DNA of 64,000 bases from Sisyra terminalis (GCA_958496175.1 OY292280.1:11470001-11534000); one strand, 5' to 3'. Shown: positions 1 to 11,057, numbered from the stretch's first letter. Notes: generated from the letters alone by a model not told the origin. A program made the numbers and translations.

Positions 1-962
1 ATTTAGTAATATAAAAGTCCTTCATTGATTATTTCTTTTAAAATTAAATGAAATATTTTAAGTTAGTAATGGAAATTAAGACATTGCAATTCCGAACCAT
101 TTAAAAAAACTTTTCATACATCTTTATAGATTATTTATATACTAAACATCAAATTTATATTAAATATTTGTTAATATTATGAGCATGATAGATTTTTATT
201 CGTCACAAAGAATACAAAACCAATATATGTTCTATTAAAGTGTCAAAAATAATTTCCAATCCGGTCGACATGTTTAATTTTTTGGATCATACTTAAAAGC
301 TTGCTACTGATTTCCTGTATCCTGCAATTGCGCAACGGGATTCATTTATCGTGAAAATATAATTCCATTGCTTTCGAACAAATAATAAGTAATTATTAAG
401 ATAACATTGATCTAATTCAGTAACTAATTAAGTTGCATTTAAAATGTTTTTATTAGTTTACCTAGAAATTCAAATTTGTTTTATAGTATAGCATTTGTTA
501 GTATAGTTTCTGGGCTGGAAAACCAAAAATATGAAAATTTGGACTAAGGGATTGGGTACAACGATCAGAGAAAACCAACAATATGTAAATTAGGTCTCTA
601 CTTTAAGCAGTCTTTGGTTCCCTTCTGTGGTTTTTATATTTAGAAGGAATGCAAATACTGTATGATGTAGTGACTTTACGATCTACAAAACCAACATTGA
701 AAGGATTTTCGATAAGGATATCCCAAAAATTGGAGAGTTTTATTTGGATTGAGAAATATGTAAAATAGATCTAAATCATGATTTGGAACAAATATATAGT
801 TTCTACTAAAGTTTGTCTTTGGGTGAGCTTTGGAACTCGAGCGCAGATTTAAAGGAAGGGGGCACGGGGACACGTGCTCCCCTAGGGTATTTTTGTGTAC
901 TGTGGAGATTCCATAACAGTACATACTTGGAAGCAAATCAAATGATTAGTTATGAATATATA
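1..962. other. AT-rich sequence without recognised gene
   Basis: No convincing coding or repeat structure is seen. A minus-strand open frame at 676-936 shows no domain and no splice signals. A short GC-richer patch near 840-900 is of unknown origin. Confidence 0.4.
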
Positions 963-1996
963 TTAGAGTGATTTTTTTTTGACTTTTTTTTTTTTGGTCC
1001 CATCGTGAAATTTTGTTGGAAATACCAAAAAAAAAAAAATTCTCTGAAAGTTTGAGCCCTTAATATTATTTTAAAGTCCTCGACCAAGACGTGTAAAGAT
1101 TTCCCATTGAAAATACACGGAAACTCTGATTTTTGTTTTTAAATTTCTATATCTCAGCGGCATTTCATGGGATCGCTTTTACCGAAGATGGTTTTTTCTC
1201 AGAATTAAACGCTCTATAAAAGTGCCCATTGCGATAAAGTCGTAACTCACACCGGTGAAGTAGTACGGGCCACTGAACCTGATTTTTCCATAAAATTCGC
1301 GTTTTTTTTGCATTTATCTCGTAAATAACAAGAGCTACGGAAAAATTATAAATGAAAAACTTGTAGAGCATTTGATTTCCTACAAAAAAGTTCCTATAGA
1401 CCAAATCGCGAAGATCAATACTAAACGAAATATTAAGTTTATATCAGTATATTTTTTTATATCAATTTATAAGTTTAAATTAATGATCGGCAAAAATTTC
1501 ACAGAAAAATCAATTCAAGGCTTAATATCTCGTTTAATATTGATCTTCGCGATTTGGTCTAAAGAACTTTTTTGTAGGAAATCAAATGCTCTACAAGTTT
1601 TTTATTTATAATTTTTCCGTAGCTCTTGTTATTTACGAGATAAATGCAAAAAAAACGCGAATTTTATGGAAAAAGCCGGTTCAGTGGCCCGTACTACCTC
1701 ACCGGTGTGAGTTACGACTTTGTCGCAAAGGGCACTTTTGTAGAGCGTTTAATTCTGAGAAAAACCATCTTCGGTAAAAGCGATCCCATGAAATGCCGCT
1801 GAGATATAGAAATTTAAAAATAAAAAATCAGAGTTTCCGTGTATTTTCAATGGGAAATCTTTACACGTCTTGGTCGAGGACTTAAAATTAATATTAAGGG
1901 CTCAAACTTTCAGAGAATTTTTTTTTTTGGTATTTCCAACTAAATTTCACGATGGGACCAAAAAAAAAAAAAAGTCAAAAAAAAAAAATCACGCTA
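963..1996. repeat. FB1 foldback element, copy 1
   Basis: Two ~475-bp arms (about 963-1437 and 1521-1996) are near-perfect inverted copies around a ~83-bp spacer. The ends read TTAGAGTGATTTTTTTT and its complement. The arms hold poly-A/T tracts, GGTCCCATCGTGAAATTT and the motif TTGTAGAGC. Open frames inside are mirror images of each other and have no domain, so the element is non-autonomous. Other copies lie at 47431-48441 (full) and 63060-63786 (left arm truncated). The mobilising enzyme is unknown. No clean target duplication can be read because the flanks are simple AT sequence. Confidence 0.85.
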
Positions 1997-2025
1997 ATAT
2001 ATATGAATAAAATAACAGAAAGAAC

Positions 2026-2099
2026 GGTATAAGCTTGGATCAGGAATGTCGAAATTTTCAGAACTGAAGAGAACTATTTCGAATGGTTTCGATATTATT
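2026..2099 (+). repeat. Truncated end of GGTATAAG foldback element
   Basis: This is the first ~75 bp of the family found complete at 3440-4207 and 14504-15450, starting GGTATAAGCTTGGATCAGGA. It stops in a small AT palindrome (TTACTTATATATAATATAAGTAA, interrupted) near 2103-2130. Only one terminus is present. Confidence 0.75.
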
Positions 2100-2499
2100 A
2101 TATATTACTTATATATAATATAAGTAATATAAGTCCTCTCATTAAAAGTCAAAAATCATGTATGGGATGTTAGTATAAAGATGTTTTTGTACTTCAAATT
2201 TGTATTTTAGAACCATTTTTTGCTATTCAGAATTTGATATAGCTAAGCGGTATTTTTGGGGGTTTGGGGTATTAAGGGGTAAATTTTAGTTTTCCTTTTT
2301 TTTTGTAAATGCAATATTTTTTTAAGTTGGATTCAGATAAGTAGTAAAGGGTGTGAAAAAGGGAATGTTTGAATTATTCTCTCGTCTTAGAAGAAAAATA
2401 TTGGGAATATGAGTGGCATTTTTCCCTCTTAGTGACAATAAGGCGTTAATAACTTAATTCCCTTATATCTATCACTCTGTGTAAAATATATATTTTTTC
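2100..2499. other. AT-rich, nothing recognised
   Basis: AT-rich sequence with no open frame of interest and no repeat identified. Confidence 0.3.
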
Positions 2500-2870
2500 C
2501 TCAGCGTTTTCGTGCGCTTTTCTCATTTCTTGGACGGGTTTTTGTTTGCTTCATCCACCATCACCACCACCACCACCACCCCCTTTCCTCCCGGCCCCGT
2601 CCGCCACGTATCGTTCGACGTCCCGACGTTCCAGCATCCGTCCGTTCTGCTAATGATTTAAGCAATTCTTCATTCTTTCAGTCGGTGGCTTGTCTGTCCA
2701 TCGTATATGTCAGTCAGTCTGTCTGTCTTGAGTTGTGGCCACCCATCACTTTGTCTATTCGCTTATTGCGCACTCACTTCCATTGTCGTATTATTCTTCC
2801 CGTTCGGAACACAATCATCCCCCTGTGACGTAAAACACATCAAAACCCCGAACGCTTTGTACACATAACA
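2500..2870. other. GC-richer stretch with CAC microsatellite
   Basis: This block is clearly less AT-rich than its surroundings. It holds a short (CAC)n run at about 2555-2583, then CCTCCCGGCCCCGTCCGCC-type sequence and a GTCAGTCAGTCTGTCTGTC stretch near 2710-2730. No open frame with a domain is visible. It could be untranslated exon, promoter or conserved non-coding DNA of a gene whose other exons are not visible. That is inference from composition only. Confidence 0.3.
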
Positions 2871-3439
2871 GGAAAATGACAATTTATTCTAAAACTTCCA
2901 AATGATTGTTCAGCTTTGTTTGGTTTTCTCCAATTTTTTCCAGCACGATTCAAAGTTATTAACTTTGGGTCCTGTTTAATGATGGATCACATTGATTAGG
3001 ACCTAATAAAAGTAACAAATCCTTTAAAATCCAGTAGGAAAATCATGTTTTTCACATTAATTCCCCTTCAATACGATGCCAATACCAAAGTCGAATTAAA
3101 ACGTACTTGCTAGGCGAGAAACCAAACTATAACTAACAAAAGCATTTTACCCCGAAAATGGTCTAGCTAAAATATTCCATATACGTAAAGTTTAAACAAA
3201 GAAAAATTCTTACGAAAAGCTTTCTACTACGCAAATTAAATTAAGTTCTGAACTATAGGAATTAAATTAGTAAGGCCAACTTCAAAAAGCTATTCATGGT
3301 ATAAGAAAATAGTTCAGTTCCAACAAGGGCGGATTAAGGTTTTTTCCTGGGGGGGACAATATAATTTTTCAATTGCAAGTACGTGAAAAAATTCGCAATT
3401 CCTGCCAGAAATAGACTAGAGTTTCACTAATGCTCTTTC

Positions 3440-4207
3440 GGTATAAGCTTGGATCAGGAACGCCGAAATTTGAGAACTGTTTCGAATGGTTTCGTAATTA
3501 TTCCTGTACGTATTGTTCACTCGAATGCAATTTGTACGTAAATTTTGGCATATGCCAGAAATAAAAAAGCAACGGTTATTTTCAAATATTTATTATCAAA
3601 TATATATAACTGAACATAAAAATTAAACAGTTCAATAATGCGACAATAAATATTACCAAAGCATATTTTTTATTTTGCAAATGTTTTGAAGTTTCCTTAA
3701 TAATAATAATGATTCATTAATAATAATACATCACGGTTTTTCACAAGTGTTTTTCCCATAAAACAGTAAACTTTATGTAGAAAATTTGGTTCAAGTCCAT
3801 TTTAGCACACCCACAATCTGGCAACGTTGCATTTTCGACTTTGTTTTTAATTTAATTCGCGATTAAATCGATCCACAATAAAAATTTAGCCATAAAAGAG
3901 AGAATTATACCATATTAGAATTAAATCTTCAAAAAAATCGCGAATTAAATTAAAAACAAAGTCGAAAATGCAACGTTGCCAGATTGTGGGTGTGCTAAAA
4001 TGGACTTGAGCCGAAAATTTAAATTTACATATTACCATGTAAATACATATTTGAAAATAACTGTCACTTCTTCATTTCTGGCATAGGTCAAAATTTACGT
4101 ACAAATTGCATTCGAGTGAACAATACGTACAGGAATAATATCGAAACCATTCGAAATAGTTCTCTTCAGTTCTGAAAATTTCGACGTTCCTGATCCAAAC
4201 TTATACC
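3440..4207. repeat. GGTATAAG foldback element, full copy
   Basis: The termini GGTATAAGCTTGGATCAGGA and its inverse bracket ~150-180-bp outer arms that carry TTCGAATGGTTTCG and TACGTATTGTTCACTCGAA. Inside is a second, separate inverted repeat (about 3791-4009) starting AAGTCCATTTTAGCACACC and containing GGCAACGTTGCATTTTCGAC. So this is a palindrome within a palindrome, either a nested MITE or a composite family. The same composite occurs at 14504-15450 and, truncated, at 26033-26496. The flanks here show no matching target duplication. Confidence 0.8.
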
Positions 4208-4403
4208 CTTATATTTTCCTTATATCTTCATAGTTTTCAAGTAGAAATTCTTTAAAGAAAATAAAAAAAGAATAACTTTCTTAATAGACCAATGTCGATA
4301 CAAAATAAATTAATAATAAAATAAGACCCATTGGAAAAGGAAGAGAATATAACAAAAATTAAGAGGAAAATAATTTATGGATGATTTGACGTTGGGAATG
4401 GTT

Positions 4404-4600
4404 AGGGGTGAGTTTTTATGGGTGAAAAACGGTTTTTCGCGATTTACGACAAAACTATAAGTCCTATAGAAAAAAGTTAAATAGCAAAGTTGTATTTTGT
4501 TTAATTACCTACAACTTTGCTATTTAATTTTTTTCTATAGAACTTATAGTTTTGCCAGAAAATGAGAAAATCTGTTTTTTCACCCTTAAAAACTCACCCC
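4404..4600. repeat. Short foldback hairpin (~197 bp)
   Basis: Two ~90-bp arms are inverted copies. The left starts GGGGTGAGTTTTTATGGGTG and the right ends AAACTCACCCC. They meet around AATAGCAAAGTTGTA / TACAACTTTGCTATT. It is non-coding and probably a small foldback MITE. It lies about 150 bp upstream of the splice acceptor at 4751. Confidence 0.7.
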
Positions 4601-4726
4601 CTCCTCTTTCCCGAGTTCAAATCACCTGTAAATGATTTTTTCTTTCACTTTTCTTATATTCTCTTCCTTTTTATACTATCCACTTTTTACCATTTTCCAA
4701 GGCTTCTGCACTGATCTATAGTACCC

Positions 4727-4751
4727 AACTAATGTTGAATTTTTTTTTCAG
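4727..4751 (+). promoter_or_regulatory. Probable 3' splice site (branch point, polypyrimidine tract, AG)
   Basis: An ACTAAT branch-point-like word lies just before a run of T ending in CAG at 4749-4751. The layout is canonical for an insect intron. The ATG at 4732 falls inside this signal, so it is probably not a start codon. Confidence 0.5.
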
Positions 4752-5064
4752 CCCCGCACCATTGAATATTAAAGCGATGCTCATCTTTCTGGCCATTCTG
4801 TGGTGTATATTTGGTATCGTGAAACTACTATCTTGGCTATTTCCCCTAACCACAATCACCATTCAATGGAGCGACATAATACTAGCCGCCCCGTGGGCCA
4901 TCGGATTTTGCGTGATCAATCCGGAAATCGTAATCGCTATATTTCCAATACCGTATCTTTTAACATGGCTTGGCGTCATGGACCTATCTTTGGCGTGGGT
5001 TACTGTCGATATGTTGCTACTTGTCGCACTTTTCGCCCGTCGAACTCCAATCCGACTTATGTAA
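4752..5064 (+). CDS. Internal or terminal exon of an unidentified multi-pass membrane protein
   Basis: This block is markedly GC-richer than its surroundings and is preceded by a strong splice acceptor. Read from codon 4753 (intron phase 2), it gives about 103 residues ending at TAA 5062-5064. Hydrophobic stretches predict about four membrane segments: residues near MLIFLAILWCIFGIVKLLSW, then DIILAAPWAIGF, IVIAIFPIPYLLTWLGV, and LAWVTVDMLLLVALFA. A basic tail ARRTPIRLM follows. The same frame stays open past the stop to 5166 (a segment beginning ISANESLRTSAKRLVAPDY), and another frame then reads EMDINGKAYARLIAKFKYK. This hints at one inactivating stop and a frameshift, or at a real 3' UTR. 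A donor AAG|GTAAGT follows at 5233/5234. No family is recognised. It may be a live exon or a pseudogene. Confidence 0.45.
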
Positions 5065-5233
5065 ATATCCGCAAACGAATCTTTGCGTACTTCTGCCAAA
5101 CGACTCGTTGCTCCAGATTACGAAGTTTGCAGCGCTCCCCCAACCGATTTGGATGCATTCATGATATAGAAATGGATATCAACGGCAAAGCCTACGCTCG
5201 TCTGATTGCCAAATTCAAATATAAAACATAAAG
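5065..5233 (+). other. Continuation of the exon downstream of the stop
   Basis: Composition stays exon-like up to a canonical donor, AAG|GTAAGTC, at 5233/5234. If the stop at 5062 is real, this is a 3' UTR interrupted by an intron. If the locus is a pseudogene, it is decayed coding sequence, since two frames remain protein-like across it. Confidence 0.35.
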
Positions 5234-5559
5234 GTAAGTCTACAAAGTTTTTATTTACTAATTTCTTGCAGATCCTCCAAAAAATATGGTTCCACTAGTA
5301 CAGTGTAGCATACTGACGAAAAGAGCTTAGATTTTGATGATTTTAATAATCTAAATCTCTTTTCTCAGCAGCTATTTTGTGTAACGTTCCTCCTAAAATT
5401 GAACATTAAGCATTCATGTGCATATCGATCGTACATTTAACGTCAAACAGTACGAAGCGCCCTCTATATAGGCACCGGACAATTAAGCGCTGATGAACGC
5501 CAGCCTTCACAAATGAACGCTTGCATATTGCAAACCAATGAAGAAAGACTTCTATAACT
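5234..5559. other. Putative intron or intergenic DNA
   Basis: Starts at the donor GTAAGT. It contains TACGAAGCGCCCTCTATATA near 5450-5470, a word that recurs at about 14097-14120 (TACGAAGCGCCATCTATAAA), so it is probably a relic of a dispersed repeat. No acceptor and coding continuation can be identified. Confidence 0.3.
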
Positions 5560-5650
5560 AAGGGGGCACCCATTAATTGAGACGTTTAGGGGTGGCGGGG
5601 GAATCGAGAAAAATCTCTCACTACCTCACATGGTGGAGAGAATGATCATG
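5560..5650 (+). repeat. Truncated GGGC(A/C)xCCAT MITE end
   Basis: AAGGGGGCACCCATTAATTGAGACG resembles the left terminus of the elements at 8265-8691 and 29984-30205. The right terminus is missing. The CAAGG MITE at 5659 begins just beyond it. Confidence 0.5.
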
Positions 5651-5658
5651 GCAAATAT

Positions 5659-5823
5659 CAAGGTTTGTAAATTACACAGGTTGCTCCATTAGAAAAAAAA
5701 AATGACGTCATACGAAGAATTTTGAAATTGATCAGTCTGAAGATATGTACAAGTTTCTTCTGGATACGTCACGTATCCATCACGTAGCCACCATGAGGCC
5801 ACCTGTGTATTTTATAAACCTTG
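5659..5823. mobile_element. CAAGGTTTATAAA MITE, copy 1, with 9-bp target duplication
   Basis: Terminal inverted repeats of ~25 bp start CAAGGTTTGTAAATTACACA and end with the complement of CAAGGTTTATAAAATACACA. A perfect 9-bp duplication, GGCAAATAT, flanks it (5650-5658 and 5824-5832). The interior includes TGACGTCA at 5703-5710. It is non-coding. Nine-base duplications are typical of Mutator-like transposases; eight would be hAT-like. Confidence 0.85.
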
Positions 5824-5832
5824 GGCAAATAT

Positions 5833-8058
5833 AAATTAAATATTTGAAATTGCATTTTTTTTAAAAAATTTATCTGATGTAGTCGAAGCGCACATTAACT
5901 GATACAAAATATTAATTTTATTGTCAATTTTTTTTGCATGTATATCAGCTGTTTTATCACATATTTTTCTATTAACCTAGTTAGAATGCATCAACCTATT
6001 GTTAAAGATGTTCAAAAACATCAATAGAGGAAATTTAAGACCATTAAATTTAAATTATACCTTTAAAACGAGGTACTTTTCAATGCTTCTAATACAGGCG
6101 CTGTTGTATTTTGCTTAGTTTACTCCAAATTTGGGCCTATCTAGATGGCGCTGGCATTGCTTTTAGTGTAGGTTGCCGTATACTGTACAATTCGCTTATT
6201 TGTATAGATTTGAGACATTAATCACATTTGGTGGAGGTTCCTAACTACTATATATAAAAGATATCCATAGAGATAATAAATAGAAAAAAAATGATATCTT
6301 GAACTTTATAATAGGAACATATTTTTTTACTTGGTATATACCACTAAATGCTTCAATTTATAATTACACCCCTGGTTTACGAGCATTCATTGACTGGTTC
6401 CTGAAGGTGGTTTGGTTAATTTTTTTGACGATCGTAAATAATTTCATAACTTTACTACAAATAACGAAAAAAATTTGATTGATTTTTTAATGCTCAAAAA
6501 ACAAATGACTTTGTCTAAATATTATTTTTTTCCGTTTGTTTTTGTAAGCTACTGTTGACATTTTTTCTTCACGGATACTCAATTAATCGAGCAGTTAGTC
6601 GTCAAACTAACATTAAATTTAGCCGACCAGCGATCTTCGTATAGTATATCTCGAAATTCTCCCAAACACATGTTGGATTCAAACCGGGAACAAAGTAGGA
6701 AGAAAAAAAACGAGAATAAAACGAAATTGTCGCATTGACAAAATAAACAGATGGTCGTAATATAAAATTATTTATCGAGTCTGATCACAAACTATTTGAC
6801 CTACCGAAAGAAAAAACGGCAATTAGTAGCCGAAAAAATTGTTATTTCAAAATGGGTACACAAAACCAACGAATTTGCTGGTGCCGGAATGTGCGCATGC
6901 GTCAAAACAAATGAAGTACGCTCGCCAATTTTTTCGTATTCTTTCATTAGTAGAGTTGACTTTTTGATCAGGTTTTATAGACAAACATGTGTTAGTTTAA
7001 AATATTGCTTGTTCGTTCGTTGCGTGGGAACGTAAATTAAGTAGTTTTCTGGTTTATGTCAGTCGGTTTTGGTCCCATGAAGAAGAGTCGCCTAATTACC
7101 CCACCCCCACCCTTACCCTCAAATTGATCTTGATATCATCTTCGTTTAATTTCAATTTTATTCAAGCTTTATTTAAATGTATGTTTTCGCTAACGTACAT
7201 GTTAGAAGTTCCCGAGGGATACGTTATAAATCTTTAACCACGACAATCTTTCATTTCAGTCAGGTTCCATAGTTTTTGGTTAATGTAACACATGCTACCA
7301 TATCATTTCTTAGTGACCTTTCGACTAGTTCCCCATCCCGATCACACCCTCAGGACGCCAAACGTTACACGGTCATTGTTATACAACATTCGTTTTATAT
7401 TACAAATCCAACACTTTTACGGTTAGTCTCTCAACTTTCACCCTCTCCAATCACTTTCTACCCTTTCCAGGTTACAAAACAAATTTTGTCAAAATCCCGG
7501 GAAAAACTTCCTCTCAAACAAATAATTGCCGTGGAAGAAATTCGGGAATTAACAAAAAAAACGTGTGATTTTCGGCTGGAAAATTGATAATCCTGGACGT
7601 TGGTCAGCTTATAAATTTAATATGAGAGCTTCGGCAAGCTGTTGTTTCCCATCTGGAAAATGTGTTAAGAATATTTTCTCAAATATTCATTCCTGGACGT
7701 CTCGTTCCCTCGGGAGTTACGTGACTGATAAATCAAAAAATCTGGCAGTCGAACTTTATCAATAAAACAAAATGAAATTATCCCAACTTTTTTTTTCGTC
7801 CTCATATTTTCCAGGAATGAAATCGACAAATCGGGACAGACTGGCCGCATGCGGCTTTTTCCGATCTGATTATAGTTTTCCTTCTAAAATTACTTTTTAA
7901 ATGTTCCTGTAGGAATTATTTGGGGAAAAAAGAATAATTGGAACCATGTAGAAAATATAGAAAATTATTAGCTAACATTTATTTTTTTGACATTAATTAG
8001 CCATTTAATTATCTGACTTTCTGGAATTATTAAAAAAGGCTATTCTCGCTCCGATTTG
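5833..8058. other. Intergenic DNA, no gene recognised
   Basis: AT-rich sequence with an occasional GC-richer patch (about 6880-6930 and 7080-7130). Open frames at 6796-7035 and 7276-7587 have no recognisable domain, signal peptide or splice context. A short GATGGCGC word near 6144 is shared with other repeat remnants. Nothing firmer is visible. Confidence 0.35.
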
Positions 8059-8183
8059 CAGTCTAACTACTGGTCAGACTTTCGAAGTTGGATCTAAAGT
8101 CGGACCGTGAATGGTGTTGTGGGAAGTTGGATGTCTAGTGAATCATTAAGGCGATCCAACTAATAATCCGACTAGTTGAACTG
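8059..8183. mobile_element. CAGTC(C/T)AACTA MITE, copy 1
   Basis: A ~125-bp element runs from GCAGTCTAACTACTGGTCAG to CGACTAGTTGAACTG, so the ends are inverted. The interior has CCGTGAATGGTGTTGTG. A second copy lies at 8402-8535. Sequence matching GACTAGT recurs on both arms, so the unit can fold almost completely. Confidence 0.7.
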
Positions 8184-8264
8184 TAAGTCCAAATAACATA
8201 CTTGTAAATACTCGTACAAAAAAAACTTAAAAATACATGCCTTGGAGCCCGCGGAGTCCCTATT

Positions 8265-8691
8265 AAGGGGCATCCATTAATTACGTGACATAATTTTAGG
8301 TATTTTTTGACCTGCCCTCCCCCCTTGGTAAGATTTCGTACATTTTTGCTCGACCCCCTAATATCACGTGGGACTTTTGAAAATGCGTATTTGCAATATA
8401 AAGTCCAACTAGTGGCCCGACTTTCAAAGTTGCATCTAAAGTCGAACCGTGAATGGTGTTATTATAAGTTGGATGTCTAGTCGGACTAGTCGGATCATTT
8501 AGGTGATCCAACTAGTAGTCCGACTAGTTGGACTGCAAGTCGGATTGTGAATGGTCTGCTTTAGTTATACTTAAAGAGACAATTTTATAAAATTTTGTGA
8601 TATTTACCAAGACCATCCTCTTCCCTACGAGAGATTTTTCTCGACACCCCCTCCTTTCTAAATTCTTCGAGGAATAAATGGATGTCCCCTT
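8265..8691. mobile_element. AAGGGGCATCCAT MITE with a nested MITE
   Basis: The left end AAGGGGCATCCATTAATTAC and right end ATAAATGGATGTCCCCTT are inverted. Both arms carry poly-pyrimidine/purine blocks (CCCTCCCCCC and CACCCCCTCC). The CAGTCC MITE copy 2 sits inside at 8402-8535. The minus-strand open frames here are repeat shadows. Confidence 0.7.
8402..8535. mobile_element. CAGTC(C/T)AACTA MITE, copy 2
   Basis: AGTCCAACTAGTGGCCCGAC to CGACTAGTTGGACTG. It is homologous to 8059-8183 along its length and includes an extra GTCGGACTAGTCGGATC segment. It is inserted within the larger AAGGGGCATCCAT element. Confidence 0.75.
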
Positions 8692-8692
8692 A

Positions 8693-8835
8693 CGAATCAC
8701 TGGTTTAAATGACCGGTCCAAAACTGGAACGTGTTGGGTTCAATCCTTATATCGAGGAAGTTTTTGGTATTTTTCGATTTACGTACTTTTATAAAACCCT
8801 ACAGTCACCAATGACCGTAGAAGTTGTAAAGTGAA
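8693..8835 (+). repeat. Degenerate tRNA-derived SINE
   Basis: ACTGGTTTAAATGACCGGTCCAAAACTGG resembles the head of the SINE units at 18.6-20.1 kb. A box B match, GGGTTCAATCC, lies at 8736-8746. It is followed by the shared body words TTTTTCGATTTACG and AACCCTACAGTC. Box A is degraded. Confidence 0.55.
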
Positions 8836-8864
8836 GTAATATATATTTGAATATATATAATATA

Positions 8865-8930
8865 CTAGCTGATCCCCGCGACTTCGTCTGCATAATGTAG
8901 GTGCAGATTATATCTTCAGATTAGATCTTA
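8865..8930 (+). repeat. CTAGCTGATCCCCGCGACTTCGTCTGC repeat fragment, copy 1
   Basis: About 60 bp, starting CTAGCTGATCCCCGCGACTT, match 22068-22130, including GTGTAGATTATAT-like sequence downstream. A weaker match (CCCGCGACTTCCTCTGCATG) is at about 62116. It is a dispersed repeat terminus of unidentified class. Confidence 0.6.
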
Positions 8931-9270
8931 ATAATAAAATAGTTACGAGGACAAAAGTAGCATATTTCTTTTGTACCCTAGGGGGCTATGTTACTTTTGT
9001 ACCCATTCTCATTTTTAATGAAACGTGTAATATAATCTTAAAACGGAACGTGTTAGATAAAAATGAATTTAAACAATTTAAAATTTATCTAATCAAGAAT
9101 GGATATGCAAACATTCGGATTACTATGATCCTTTTACGACTATTTATATAGTAAATAAGAAAATGTCGAAAAACTTACTTTTAGCTGGTTAAAATACATT
9201 ACGTCCTATTATATAACCTAGCAACGCACTGCGCACGCGTCGACTTAATGCGATTGAGGGGGATGCTCTA

Positions 9271-9414
9271 CAAGGTTTATAAAATACACAGGTGGCCTCA
9301 TGCGCTATATAGAAGAAATTCGTATATATCTTCAGACTGATTCAAATTTCAAAATTCTTCGTATGACGTCATATTTTTTTCTAATGGTGCAACCTGTGTA
9401 ATTTATAAACCTTG
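9271..9414. mobile_element. CAAGGTTTATAAA MITE, copy 2
   Basis: The termini CAAGGTTTATAAAATACACA and TGTGTAATTTATAAACCTTG are inverted. The flanking 9-mers GATGCTCTA (9262-9270) and GGTGCTCTA (9415-9423) match at eight of nine positions. A TGACGTCA site lies at 9364-9371. Confidence 0.85.
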
Positions 9415-9526
9415 GGTGCTCTAGGCTATCACCTGATGGCAGCAAGGCGATGTTAACCAATTGGATAAACCTAGAAAGCATTTGTTAATTTCGACCCGCC
9501 GTTACTTTTGTACCCAGTCTCCCCTA

Positions 9527-9605
9527 CAGAAATAATATCGGAACCATTCGAAATAGTTCTCTTCAGTTCTGAAAATTTCGGCGTTCCTGATTCATGCTTG
9601 TACCG
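9527..9605 (-). repeat. Truncated end of GGTATAAG foldback element
   Basis: CAGAAATAATATCGGAACCA through GAAAATTTCGGCGTTCCTGA to a degraded TTGTACC terminus. Only the right end of the family is present. Confidence 0.7.
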
Positions 9606-10865
9606 GAGATTTTTCAAAAGGAAAAAAATTGTTGAAAAACATAAGGGTGCATTTTCGAAATTCTGCCATTCACCCCTCATTATGTGATGGTGAAATAATT
9701 GTGGAAATATTCGGATGGAGGTGTGGGGGGTGCAAACCACATTATAGAATGACTAGGTGGAAAATATTTGGTGGAAAGTGCAGCGAGTAATGAATTATGT
9801 TTGTCGTAATCGTGGCGAAAACGTCTGCTACTTCTGTTAACTCATGTTCCCGTTGAGAGACACTCACGTTTCTTCCCTGTTTTCCCAAACATTTTCCACG
9901 CAAGAAAATCGAGGAGAATGCAGCCGGAGTTGGGTATGCCCGTGGAGTGTGAGCCGTGAACCGACACTCGGGGGTCCCGCGGTTCCCGTTTCTTCCCGAC
10001 CGTTCCTTTAGCTTCTTCCACTTTATTTATGTCTCGATGTTACATCGTATATAAATTATAACCAGATGATTTCTCTGTTGACAATATGAGGGGCTTGAAT
10101 TCTTGAATTTAATTGGATCGGTTAAATCGAAATGCGGGTTCCGCTTCGGCTTTTTTCTGCCTTCGGCGTTTGCGTTTTTTTATCATATTTTTTCTGTGCC
10201 CTCCCACAAGTCGGCTGTTGGTTGGTTAGGGACTTCGGTGGAATTCTCGGGTTAATTATCATATCTTGGAAATGTTGCCGTCTGTCTCCGGTTTTGATGT
10301 CATTTCCTAAACAACTTGTCTTCGTGTGTCTTCAGGATGTCGATTCATTTCGAATTCAATTGACTTCAGGTTCGCCGTTCCGGTTCGGATAACGAGGAAA
10401 TTTTTTCCGCAATCGCCTACAAGCGAACCCATCACCGGATCTCAATTTTTCATTCAAAATCCATCGAAAAAATCGCTGACACTAACATGAATGACCATTC
10501 ACCACTACACTAATACAATTACTACTGACAACTTTATTTCCCCCTTTTTAAATTACGGGAAAAAAAGCCAGACGAAATCCCTTTGTAACATTGAATTTCC
10601 TTTATTACTACAAATGAAACCAAAGTCTTCAGAAAATTTACTTTTGTTTTCCATTAATGTACCGGTTGGATTTTCTTCATTAACTTTGAAAATTCACCAA
10701 ATTTAAAATCAAAAAATTACTTGACCGAAAAAAGATTTCGATATTGATCAAACCACGTGTTATCATATCCAAACTTTATCCCTCTTTTTCCTCCTGTTAG
10801 AGAAATAATTTTCAAAAATCATATCTTATCAGATACCTACGTCACCCTATACCTACCAATTACCC
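9606..10865. other. Intergenic DNA with a GC-richer core
   Basis: About 9830-10030 is GC-rich (words such as GGGGTCCCGCGGTTCCCG). Between 10132 and 10392 an 86-codon plus-strand frame with a hydrophobic N-terminus exists, but it has no recognised family, no homologous neighbours and no splice evidence. It could be regulatory or a non-coding exon; it is not assigned. Confidence 0.3.
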
Positions 10866-11021
10866 CAAGGCTTATAAATTACACAGGTTGCCCCATTAAA
10901 AAAAAAAAATATGAGATCATACGAAGAATTTTGGAATTTGAATCAGTCTGAAGATATGCAGGAATTTCTTCTGGATACGTCACGTACCGCATGAGACCAC
11001 CTGTGTATTTCATAAACCTTG
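10866..11021. mobile_element. CAAGGTTTATAAA MITE, copy 3
   Basis: CAAGGCTTATAAATTACACA to TGTGTATTTCATAAACCTTG. The flanking 9-mers CAATTACCC (10857-10865) and CGATTACCC (11022-11030) match at eight of nine positions. The CRE-like core is mutated to TGAGATCA. Confidence 0.85.
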
Positions 11022-11057
11022 CGATTACCCAACAAAATTTTAAAGTTTGAATTTTCC

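Noticed and set aside
676..936. 86-codon minus-strand frame
   Set aside because: No domain, no splice signals and no support from composition beyond one GC-richer patch.
10132..10392. 86-codon frame with a hydrophobic N-terminus
   Set aside because: The hydrophobic stretch could mimic a signal peptide, but cysteine and phenylalanine richness follow from the T-rich strand, and nothing downstream supports a gene.
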